In this document: piece by piece, positions 44,601 through 51,228 of the stretch | Layout of the letters: each line of letters starts with the position of its first letter | Numbering within the stretch: the first letter of the stretch is position 1 | Assembly: GCA_023454175.1 (NCBI GenBank) | Contig: JAEXRW010000025.1 | Span: 124,001 to 188,000, forward strand | DNA length: 64,000 nt | From: Bacillota bacterium | Lineage (GTDB): Bacteria; Bacillota; Clostridia; Christensenellales; JAEXRW01 | Direction of reading: 5' to 3' | Program-made: the position numbers and the translations under genes | The notes under the pieces: model-generated | Databases searched by the model: none | The model's input: only the letters and a program-made list of their open reading frames with translations | What the model was told of the DNA's origin: nothing

Positions 44601-47256
44601 ACTCCAGGAACAATTGGTCGATCTGGTGAATTCCAGCCATGCACGTGAACAGGTGGAATGCAACATACGGGTCCTGGAGAAAAAAGACGTGGACGAAAGG
44701 CAGCTATCCCTGCTGGAACGCCTCGCATGCATGGTCATCGACGCGGAAAAAGGCGGACTGGAAGGGCAGGCCGATTTAAACGACGGGCCCCATATTTCCA
44801 AAAAAAGCTTTGAAAGCAAAAAGGTTTATGACCCTGTGGAACCGGACTTTGATGAGAAGAAACTGGCCTTTTACAACGGGTATGGCGGTTTTGAAGCAGA
44901 CGGGACCTATACCATCCGGATCCGCGAGGGCAAAAACACCCCCATGCCCTGGAGCAACGTGCTGGCAAATGAGAAATTCGGAACGCTGGCAACGGAAAGA
45001 GGCGCGGGGTATACCTGGGCGGGGAACAGCCACCTCAATATGCTGACGCCATGGTCAAACGATCCAGTCCGCGATCCGTACGGAGAAGCGGTTTACCTCC
45101 GCGATGAAAAAAACGGATACATCTGGAATGCAACACCCGGCCCGTGCACACAGAAAGGCGAACGCGTGATACGCCATGGACTGGGTTTTTCGCAATACAG
45201 CAGCGGCATAAACGGGATCAGGGCCGAGCAAACCGTATTTGCGGATACCGCAGACGCAGTCAAAATCATTATGCTTAAACTGGTCAACCAGAGCGGCGAA
45301 AAACGGGAGCTATCGGCCACCTATTTTGTGAGGTGGGCCATCGCCCAGCCATCAAAACTATACGCACAACCCAAAAACATGTATCTGGATGAATCCGGAG
45401 CGTTATGCGCACAGGCGCCCGGGACCATGCCGGAGCTCCAGGGCATCGCTTTTATCCATTCGCCTGCAACCGAAAAAACAGTTACATCGGACATGGAAGC
45501 TTTTATCGGCTACGACGGTTTCGGACTGCGTGCGCCCTCGGCATTGTTATCCGAAATAATCCCGGATGCATCCGGCACCGGGAAAAGCGCATGCGGGGTC
45601 ATCCAGATCCGGATGGAGATAGAGGCCGATACCGAAGCGAAGATCATATTCCTGATGGGATATGCAGAAGACCCAAAAGAGATCGGCAAAACAATCGAAA
45701 AATACAGCAGCGCCGGGCAAGCCGAAGCCGCATTCGAAAAGGTAAGAAACCATTGGACAGACAGGACCGGGAGAATACGTGTCAAGACCCCCGACCCCTC
45801 TTTTGACCTGCTGTTTAACGGAAGGCTTCTCTACCAGGTCTATGCTTCGCGCCTTCTGGGCAAAGCGGGATTTTACCAGGCGGGTGGCGCATTCGGATTC
45901 CGTGACCAGCTGCAGGACGCATTGGCCCTGCTGCAGGTAAACCCGGAAAAGGTACGCAGCCATATCCTGCTGTGCGCCGGAAGCCAGTTTGAAGAAGGTG
46001 ACGTCCTGCACTGGTGGCATCCGCCGGCCAGGGGAGTGCGAACGAAGATCAGCGACGACAGGCTGTTCCTGCCTTATGCAGTGAGTGAATACATCCGTGT
46101 AACGGGGGACAAGAGCGTTTTATTCGAGGAAGCAGGATACCTCGAAGCACCCGAGCTGAACGAGTGCGAGACCTGCTGGTATGGGGATGCACGGACTTCC
46201 GCCAACAGCGAAACGGTCCTGGCCCACTGCATAAGGGCGGTCGAAAGATCACTCGAATTCGGAGAGCACGGCCTGCCATTGATGCGTACCGGCGACTGGA
46301 ATGACGGGATGGACAAGGTGGGCGAAAAAGGCCGGGGGGAAAGCGTATGGCTCGGATTCTTCATGATCCATGTACTCAGGGAATTCTCCGTTCTCTGCAG
46401 GGAAAACGGTCATGCTGCGGAAGCCGAAAGGTATGACTGTAAGATCCAGGAATTGTCCAGGAACATCCAGGAGCAGGCGTGGGACGGCAACTGGTACATC
46501 AGGGCGTTTTTTGACGACGGTACCCCGCTGGGCTCCTCCAAAAATCCCGAATGCAAGGTGGACAGCATTGCGCAGTCGTGGGCGGTGATATCCGGTGTGG
46601 CGGGAGGTGAAAGGGCAAGGGAGTGCATGTTTTCGGCCCTGAACGCGCTGGCCGATCTTGAGAGAGGCATCATCAAACTCTTCATGCCGCCTTTTGACAC
46701 CTGGAATGCAAACCCGGGATATATCAAGGGATACCTTCCCGGCATACGGGAAAACGGCGGCCAGTATACCCACGCGGGAGCATGGATGGTGATAGCGCTG
46801 GCTGAACTGGGCTGGGGGGACGATGCGTATGAAGTGTACAGCGCATTGAACCCGATCAACCATGCCCTCACCAAACAGGAAGTGAATCTCTATAAAACGG
46901 AGCCCTACGTACTGGCCGCGGACGTGTATACAGCGCCAGGGCAGGTGGGCCGCGGCGGATGGACCTGGTACACCGGAAGTGCAGCATGGATGTACCGTGC
47001 GGCACTGGAATGGGTGCTGGGTCTGAAAAAACAGGGGGATATGCTCTTTATAAAACCCATGCTGCCTTCAAACTGGGATGGCTATTCGCTGACGTACATG
47101 TTTGCTGAAACCCGATACGTATTCACAGTAAGAAAAGGACATAAAGCAGGGGTCGCTTTTGACGGCATGGAGGCGACGCAGCCCATCAGGCTAATCGACG
47201 ATGGCAAAAATCACGATTTGATTATTGAGATACCGGGTATCGTGGAGGCAAGATAG
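38605..47256 (+). CDS. Cyclic beta-1,2-glucan synthase (GT84 + cyclisation domain + GH94)
   Basis: A single 2,883-residue polypeptide, the size of rhizobial NdvB/ChvB. N-terminal part: about 380 residues of helical region, membrane helices near 395-455, then a glycosyltransferase with the metal-binding LDADTQLP (613-620) and SKRQHRWTRGDWQLLP around 757-772, more membrane helices about 800-970. Middle (about 1000-1560): a glycoamylase-like/cyclisation region (DARRGLFSIGYDAENG, SRHVPWGASESAY, SFMAHHQGMIL). C-terminal (about 1600-2883): glycosyltransferase-36/GH94 phosphorylase-type domains with YGGFEADGTYTIRI, FGFRDQLQDALALL, and the catalytic aspartate motif TGDWNDGMD (2562-2570). The enzyme polymerises glucose from UDP-glucose, trims chain length and closes the ring. 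Start ATG has GGAGG five bases upstream. It has no partner transporter in the window. Confidence 0.93.
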   Translation: MKFSPFPRLLRPEMRDADYGIRDIALSIETLEQHAVEIASIGTVKCNRIKRNEFPALDEDEKILKKVYIFISAESQEKGRVSHVAQWILDNYYLLEEQLKDLKQNLDPEFVARLPCMSPDPHSIFPRAYYLAAEMVMHTDCAISEDHIQRFIKAYQSEAPLTMEEVWAIPMMLKIALVKSASAVAAHFWESQKQYSEAEKAAKTAKEFNENIKTKKVFDGLAKYEPLLRPCFVEHFLQVIRDENVSRNVLLWLDKQLERKGTTAEKMIQAEHRSQTKDKAIIGNAITGLRMLAALPWEEIFESLSVVELKLREDPVYASMDFDSRDFYRKKIQRLSSDLNVSETMIAAKAYECTEGREGKTAHVGYYLIDKGQGELLQKLYLSPSLKMRFCAAISRCGAALYLGAISLLTAGLAVIAALYCYHSVHSVWGGIVIGILVLFPAASAVSIILNRLTAAIKKPVFIPKMDFLESIPEECASIVVVPVLLSSTERAVEIIERMEVYYLANQSSNLYFAMLGDFPDSKEKSNEGEEDIVKTALRRIGELNTKYSKERPVFYYIHRERTYNEKEKRFMGHERKRGALEYFNNLLLNVESKPAEAQSGPLPDGIKYVITLDADTQLPRDTAAKLIGAMAHPLNRPIYNEQAGKVSEGYGIMQPRIGITVRSALRSVFAMTYSGEAGIDTYTKAVSDPYMDITGEGIFTGKGIYDLRIFATCLKDMVRDNTVLSHDLLEGSLCRTALVSDTELIDGYPSNYISWSKRQHRWTRGDWQLLPWLRSRIRNKDHASIRNPLSFLDKWKIADNLRRSFQPVASVLILTAGIAFSIGNPAIWILFALLPYVVNIVLELLMHFLGIIGRKSDGKSKAEWEFIKTSIFRNLLFYLFIVYEAFIDADAILRTLWRMAVSGKHRLQWVTAADEEKKTSGNAKGYWLRMAFSPAFAAAFNALCILTMAQFWPVALLISVPWIIAPWIAWKMSQNPTDEKAELSAAEDEILRIIARRTWRYFEEFSGTNPYHLIPDNYQFVPRRGAAQRTSPTNIGLELVSCACACHMGYFCIEQSLETIAGIMASIDKLEKWNGHIYNWYDTTTLKPLRPTYVSSVDSGNFAAYLVTAAEMIKHLMLSPLFTRKRFQGLKDTVSAFHEKWDECLTKHTAIGDTIDNLAKMAETSSHLIPLYWSNALEAVKEYFRNETAAGKKEFETCLQQIRTGPMQEIRTLAPWVGLLRTLPDTISKREEEMQSFEKFLEALGSKLSIDGIVEGYDAIIEHFSGFASQILKPGRFHSGAAEWMRQFEIGIADAYGNARRIKSMAEDLVVRMYRLALGMDFSKLYDARRGLFSIGYDAENGKLSNSYYDMFASESRLTSFFAISKGEIPQKHWFKLGRPLTIINGRRVLISWGGTMFEYLMPLITMKNHPMTLLGETCETAVAAQEQWGESRHVPWGASESAYYAFDLNMNYQYKAFGIPKLGFKSGLARDTVVTPYASCLALLVSPQKAYSNILKLLSDGMMGEYGLYEAIDYTKAHSGMKKKGHIVKSFMAHHQGMILTSIFNVLNNNLLQDLFHKIPMIGATELLLEEKIPVRTPIVSDFAAVDHVETKLPKAPAEQKAREYPAIPEGFPKAHLLSNGYYSVALTDYGTGYSVADDIYLSRWRPDPFSHQYGMFFYIRELKSGRIWSASYAPMFSKPSEYAVRFENDKAMFVRKDGDIQTKMEVCVSPEFNAEFRRITLKNLGTAEEKIEITSFYEASLDTLDADMAHQAFSKLFLQTDWIADRGILLVWRRNGIRNRQVYSACCMAADEKFLPGCEYESDRLKFLGRCNGTGEPDAVQEGAHLGNTAGYVIDPCMSLRKTAVLQPGEVASVTLIVAIADSRKEVLDIARECGNQDAVKRAFDLAWTHSQVESGYLGISPHKTNLYQMLSSFLVYQHGFKAGQTAFSDEWWLGRNEIWRYGLSGDKPLIVLKLSETGHIGVAKELIKAHEFWRRHGIKADLAIINQYGNDYFRPLQEQLVDLVNSSHAREQVECNIRVLEKKDVDERQLSLLERLACMVIDAEKGGLEGQADLNDGPHISKKSFESKKVYDPVEPDFDEKKLAFYNGYGGFEADGTYTIRIREGKNTPMPWSNVLANEKFGTLATERGAGYTWAGNSHLNMLTPWSNDPVRDPYGEAVYLRDEKNGYIWNATPGPCTQKGERVIRHGLGFSQYSSGINGIRAEQTVFADTADAVKIIMLKLVNQSGEKRELSATYFVRWAIAQPSKLYAQPKNMYLDESGALCAQAPGTMPELQGIAFIHSPATEKTVTSDMEAFIGYDGFGLRAPSALLSEIIPDASGTGKSACGVIQIRMEIEADTEAKIIFLMGYAEDPKEIGKTIEKYSSAGQAEAAFEKVRNHWTDRTGRIRVKTPDPSFDLLFNGRLLYQVYASRLLGKAGFYQAGGAFGFRDQLQDALALLQVNPEKVRSHILLCAGSQFEEGDVLHWWHPPARGVRTKISDDRLFLPYAVSEYIRVTGDKSVLFEEAGYLEAPELNECETCWYGDARTSANSETVLAHCIRAVERSLEFGEHGLPLMRTGDWNDGMDKVGEKGRGESVWLGFFMIHVLREFSVLCRENGHAAEAERYDCKIQELSRNIQEQAWDGNWYIRAFFDDGTPLGSSKNPECKVDSIAQSWAVISGVAGGERARECMFSALNALADLERGIIKLFMPPFDTWNANPGYIKGYLPGIRENGGQYTHAGAWMVIALAELGWGDDAYEVYSALNPINHALTKQEVNLYKTEPYVLAADVYTAPGQVGRGGWTWYTGSAAWMYRAALEWVLGLKKQGDMLFIKPMLPSNWDGYSLTYMFAETRYVFTVRKGHKAGVAFDGMEATQPIRLIDDGKNHDLIIEIPGIVEAR

Positions 47257-47418
47257 CATACTGCCCGTACGAATAGGATCGATGCTTGTTAACGCAGTCT
47301 TACGGGGATGATATGCGTGTATGTGGAAATGAGAATTGCTTGTAATGCAACCATGTATATGTTAATATATCTGGAGTTGTTTTTAAACTGAAAGACTATG
47401 CGTTTATCAGGCCAACAG
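47257..47418 (+). other. Intergenic region between glucan synthase and tig
   Basis: I see no gene or clear terminator here. A second possible promoter is TTGTAA (47340) with a 17-base spacer to TAATAT (47363). Confidence 0.35.
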
Positions 47419-47427
47419 TGGTATAAT
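47419..47427 (+). promoter_or_regulatory. Extended -10 promoter of tig
   Basis: TGGTATAAT with no good -35 at the right distance, about 29 bases before the tig start codon. It is the same nine bases as the promoter at 11381. Confidence 0.65.
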
Positions 47428-47455
47428 GAATATAGAACATGCCGGGAGGATGACA

Positions 47456-48808
47456 ATGGGTTCAAAGTATGAAATGATCGGGAAAAACAAGGTCAAACTG
47501 GAATTTGAGATCGAAAGCGATGTAGTTGAGCAGGAGATGCAGGCAGCCTACATCAGGACCGCGCATAAATACAATATACCGGGGTTCCGTAAGGGAAAGG
47601 CGCCCAGGAAGATCATCGAGACCAGATACGGAGACATGGTGTTTTTTGAGGACGCATTCGATGAACTGTTCCCCAGGGTTTATGACGATGCCATCGAAGA
47701 ATACAAGCTCGAACCCATCGAGCGCCCGCACATAGAGATCATCAAACTCGAAAAAGGCGAGAACCTGGTCGTATCCGCGGAAGTGACGGTAAAACCTGAA
47801 GTCGTCCTGGGGCAATACAAAGGTTTAGAGGTCGAGAAAGCTGAACATACTGTAACTGACGAGGAAGTATCGGCCGAGATCGAACGTGCCCGGAACAAGG
47901 CGGCCAGGTATGTGGACTCCGATGCACCGGTAAAGGATGGAGACCGCGTCACCATAGACTACTCGGGGAGCGTTGACGGCGTGAAATTCGAAGGCGGTAC
48001 CGCTGCGGACCAGCCGCTGGATATCGGCTCCAAAACATTTATCCCGGGCTTCGAGGAACAGATCGCCGGGATGGTAAAAGATGAGGAAAAAGTCATCTCT
48101 GTGGAATTTCCCGAAGATTACAGAGCCGAAGAGCTGAAAGGGAAAAAAGCGGAATTTGAAATAAAAGTAAAGGATATCAAAACCAAACAGTTACCGGACC
48201 TGGATGATGAGTTTGCCAAGGACATCAGCGAATTTGAGACGCTGGAAGAACTGAAAGCGGATATCAAAAAGCGGATGCAGGAGATATCGGATAAACGCGC
48301 GAAGTCCTTCATGGAGGAATCGGCAATATCCAAAGCCGTGGAAAACGCCAGTGTGGATATCCCCGGGCAAATGGTGGAGAACCAGCTCGAATACATGCTG
48401 CATGATATGGAGTATGACCTGTCCATGCGGGGGATCACGCTCCAGCAATACTTCGAATATATCCAGAGCAACGAGGATGACTTCAAGAAACAATACCGGG
48501 ACGAAGCGTATAATAGAGTGAAAACCAGATTGGTCCTGGAAGCGATCTCAAAGGCCGAGAACGTTGAACCGTCTGACGAAGCGTACAATGAGGAATTGCG
48601 CAAGCTGGCGGAAAGCGCCGGCAAAACGCCGGAGGAATACAGCGAGTCCATTTCGGAAAAGGAGTCGGATTATATCAAACGTCAATTAATTATAAACAAA
48701 ACAGTGACCCTGTTGACAGACAGCAGCATTATCATACAGCCTAAGGAAAAGAAGAAGGCGAAGAAAAAAGCAGGAGAGGGCGAGACCCCTGCACCTGAAA
48801 AAGAATGA
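47456..48808 (+). CDS. tig: Trigger factor
   Basis: A ribosome-associated chaperone and peptidyl-prolyl isomerase of 450 residues. The ribosome-binding signature GFRKGKAPRKIIE is near residue 40; the FKBP-type domain (GDRVTIDYSGSVDGVKFEGG, FIPGFEEQIAGM) is central; a helical C-terminal domain follows and ends in a lysine-rich and then proline/glutamate tail. ATG 47456 is chosen because GGGAGG lies seven bases upstream and because the next in-frame ATG 47450 would be too close. It stands before clpP, clpX and lon, the usual proteostasis cluster. Confidence 0.95.
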   Translation: MGSKYEMIGKNKVKLEFEIESDVVEQEMQAAYIRTAHKYNIPGFRKGKAPRKIIETRYGDMVFFEDAFDELFPRVYDDAIEEYKLEPIERPHIEIIKLEKGENLVVSAEVTVKPEVVLGQYKGLEVEKAEHTVTDEEVSAEIERARNKAARYVDSDAPVKDGDRVTIDYSGSVDGVKFEGGTAADQPLDIGSKTFIPGFEEQIAGMVKDEEKVISVEFPEDYRAEELKGKKAEFEIKVKDIKTKQLPDLDDEFAKDISEFETLEELKADIKKRMQEISDKRAKSFMEESAISKAVENASVDIPGQMVENQLEYMLHDMEYDLSMRGITLQQYFEYIQSNEDDFKKQYRDEAYNRVKTRLVLEAISKAENVEPSDEAYNEELRKLAESAGKTPEEYSESISEKESDYIKRQLIINKTVTLLTDSSIIIQPKEKKKAKKKAGEGETPAPEKE

Positions 48809-48822
48809 ACGGAGGCCATACT

Positions 48823-49407
48823 ATGAACCTAGTACCGATCGTAGTGGAACAAACAAACCGGGGGGAAAGATCCTATGACATATATTCCCGCCTTTTAAAG
48901 GAAAGGATCGTTTTCCTCAGCGGTGAAATAGATGATGACAACGCCAATCTGGTCGTGGCCCAATTGCTTTTTTTGGAGGCCGATGACCCGGATAAGGACA
49001 TCAGCCTGTATATCAACAGCCCCGGGGGATCCATAACGGCAGGGATGGCGATCTACGACACGATGCAGTATATCAAATGCGATGTGGCGACGATATGCGT
49101 GGGCATGGCGGCTTCCATGGGCGCATTCCTCCTGCTGGCAGGGGCCAAAGGAAAGAGAAGGGCGCTGCCCAACAGCGAAGTCATGATCCACCAGCCGTCG
49201 GGCGGAACGAGAGGCCAGGCGACCGACATCAAGATACATGCGGAGCATATCATCAAAATCAAACAGAAGATGAACAGGATCATGAGCGTACGCACGGGGC
49301 AGACGCTCGAAAAAATAGAAAACGACGCTGAAAGAGATTATTTTATGTCTGCCGAAGAAGCCAAGGAATATGGTATAATTGATGAGATAATACCACCGCG
49401 CAGATAA
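48823..49407 (+). CDS. clpP: ATP-dependent Clp protease proteolytic subunit
   Basis: A 194-residue serine peptidase with the standard N terminus (MNLVPIVVEQTNRGERSYDI). The catalytic serine is S98 in GMAASMGAFLL, the histidine follows in VMIHQPSGG and the aspartate in the ENDAERDYFMSAEEA region is consistent with the triad. ClpP forms a double heptameric barrel fed by ClpX, encoded directly downstream. GGAGG precedes ATG 48823; the GTG/ATG codons a few residues upstream belong to the leader. Confidence 0.97.
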   Translation: MNLVPIVVEQTNRGERSYDIYSRLLKERIVFLSGEIDDDNANLVVAQLLFLEADDPDKDISLYINSPGGSITAGMAIYDTMQYIKCDVATICVGMAASMGAFLLLAGAKGKRRALPNSEVMIHQPSGGTRGQATDIKIHAEHIIKIKQKMNRIMSVRTGQTLEKIENDAERDYFMSAEEAKEYGIIDEIIPPRR

Positions 49408-49425
49408 TTCCCGGGAAGAGGTGAA

Positions 49426-50721
49426 ATGATGACAAAGATAGAAGAGAAAAAGCAGCTGAAGTGCTCATTTTGCGGCAAGATGCAGGAGCAGGTGAGAAGA
49501 CTGGTCGCAGGGCCCGGTGTATACATTTGTGACGAATGCATCGAGCTGTGCCAGGAGATCATCGAAGAGGATTTTACGGATACGACGGAGATCGATCTGA
49601 AAGACATCCCGAAACCTGCTGAGATCGTGAAGATACTGGATCAGTATGTTATTGGACAGGAAGTCGCAAAAAAATCCATCGCTGTGGCGGTATATAACCA
49701 TTATAAGCGCATCAATTCAACATCGGGCAGGCAGGATGACGTGGAACTGCAAAAAAGCAATATCATCATGCTGGGCCCAACAGGCTGCGGGAAAACCCTG
49801 CTGGCAGAAACACTGGCAAAAATACTGAACGTTCCCTTTGCCGTTGCGGATGCGACCTCCCTTACGGAAGCGGGCTATGTCGGCGAGGATGTGGAAAACA
49901 TCCTTCTGAAGCTGTACATCGCAGCCGATTACAATGTCGAGAAGGCGGAAAAGGGCATCGTCTATATCGACGAGATCGACAAGATCGCGCGCAAATCCGA
50001 TAACCCCTCCATCACGCGGGATGTATCCGGAGAGGGCGTGCAGCAGGCGCTGCTCAAAATCCTGGAAGGGACGATCGCGAACGTGCCGCCCCAGGGCGGC
50101 AGGAAACATCCGCACCAGGAATTCATCCAGATCAATACGACCAACATCCTTTTCATCTGCGGCGGCGCTTTTGACGGGGTCGATAAGATCATCGAGAACC
50201 GCGTGGGCAAAAAAACCATGGGGTTCGGAGCGGAAGTAGCCAGCAGGAAGCGGATGGACGTGGGTGAAATACTCCGTAACATCATGCCCGAGGATCTTTT
50301 GAAATACGGCCTGATCCCCGAGTTCGTAGGGAGGGTGCCTATCATCGTGACGCTGCATTCGCTCGACGAGAATGCGCTGGTCAATATCCTGACGGAGCCG
50401 CGGAACGCACTGGTGAAACAGTTTGCCAAAATGTTCGAATATGACGGCGTGCATCTGGAATTCGAACCGGAGGCGCTGCGTACGATCGCCAAACTCGCGA
50501 TCGAACGCAAGACCGGGGCCAGGGGACTGCGCGCCATCATCGAAGAGATCATGCTCAATACGATGTTTGACATCCCTTCGCGCAGCGATGTGGAAAAATG
50601 CATCATCACCAAGGATGCGATATTGAACAAAACGGACCCCATCCTGATCCTGTCGGAGCAAAGGCAGAAACAAAAAGCTCTGCGCGCCCCGCAGGTGGAA
50701 AAGGACAGCAATGCTTCTTGA
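49426..50721 (+). CDS. clpX: Clp protease ATP-binding subunit ClpX
   Basis: A 431-residue AAA+ unfoldase. The N-terminal zinc-binding domain has CSFCGKMQEQVRRLVAG and YICDECIELC; Walker A is GPTGCGKTLLAETLA, Walker B is IVYIDEIDKIAR, the pore loop GYVGED and the IGF-type ClpP-docking segment region are present. It recognises and unfolds substrates for ClpP. Start: ATG 49426 or 49429, both after GAGGTGA. A terminator follows, separating it from lon. Confidence 0.97.
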   Translation: MMTKIEEKKQLKCSFCGKMQEQVRRLVAGPGVYICDECIELCQEIIEEDFTDTTEIDLKDIPKPAEIVKILDQYVIGQEVAKKSIAVAVYNHYKRINSTSGRQDDVELQKSNIIMLGPTGCGKTLLAETLAKILNVPFAVADATSLTEAGYVGEDVENILLKLYIAADYNVEKAEKGIVYIDEIDKIARKSDNPSITRDVSGEGVQQALLKILEGTIANVPPQGGRKHPHQEFIQINTTNILFICGGAFDGVDKIIENRVGKKTMGFGAEVASRKRMDVGEILRNIMPEDLLKYGLIPEFVGRVPIIVTLHSLDENALVNILTEPRNALVKQFAKMFEYDGVHLEFEPEALRTIAKLAIERKTGARGLRAIIEEIMLNTMFDIPSRSDVEKCIITKDAILNKTDPILILSEQRQKQKALRAPQVEKDSNAS

Positions 50722-50726
50722 CAGCA

Positions 50727-50759
50727 GGGCCCGTCATCAACGGCGGGCCTTTTCTTTTG
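50727..50759 (+). terminator. Rho-independent terminator after clpX
   Basis: GGCCCGTC pairs with GGCGGGCC (one G-T pair) around ATCAAC, followed by TTTTCTTTT. Confidence 0.88.
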
Positions 50760-51164
50760 TAATGAAGACCCGCAGATCGAAACCCCGGCTGGGGCAGGGG
50801 GAATTCGGCGGGAAGCTTACAACTGAAAGATAGTGAAAAGAAAACTTCGATGAGCGTAAAAACCGTTGAAAAAGGCCACCCCCTGCACCGAGGCAATGAT
50901 ATGACCGAAGCCTTGTGCTGGGGCCAGTGCAGATGCAGCGGCGTTTCACTTTGCGGCAGAAGGAGCGGTTTAAAACAGGATAAATATACGTACACGTATG
51001 CAACTGAATGAACGAACTGTGTCTTGAGACGTTACTGCCAATATGCCCTTGTGAGGCTGAAGCAAGCCACCAGTGAGGCGGCGGTCATGACTTTTGATGT
51101 ATTATGTTTGGAATAATATCAAGCTGTTTAACAAGAATATACTGCATACCCATAGACCCTTGCC
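50760..51164 (+). other. 405-base intergenic region between clpX and lon, no recognised gene
   Basis: This stretch lies between the clpX terminator and the lon promoter. I find no convincing coding frame on either strand, no tRNA, and no riboswitch core I recognise. Open frames on the minus strand here look like chance frames without ribosome binding sites or homology. It may hold a small RNA; see findings. Confidence 0.4.
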
Positions 51165-51194
51165 TTGAAAACAGCTATTTCCATAGGGTATAAT
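51165..51194 (+). promoter_or_regulatory. Promoter of lon
   Basis: TTGAAA (51165-51170), an 18-base spacer and a perfect TATAAT (51189-51194). Transcription would start about 51201, just before the ATG at 51208, which favours the later TTG start of lon. Confidence 0.75.
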
Positions 51195-51228
51195 AATTGT
51201 GCTTTTTATGAAAGGGGAGAAAAACAGA

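Noticed and set aside
50737..51003. Minus-strand open frame of 88 codons between clpX and lon
   Set aside because: Cysteine/arginine-rich composition without a ribosome binding site or recognisable domain; it also runs through the clpX terminator.
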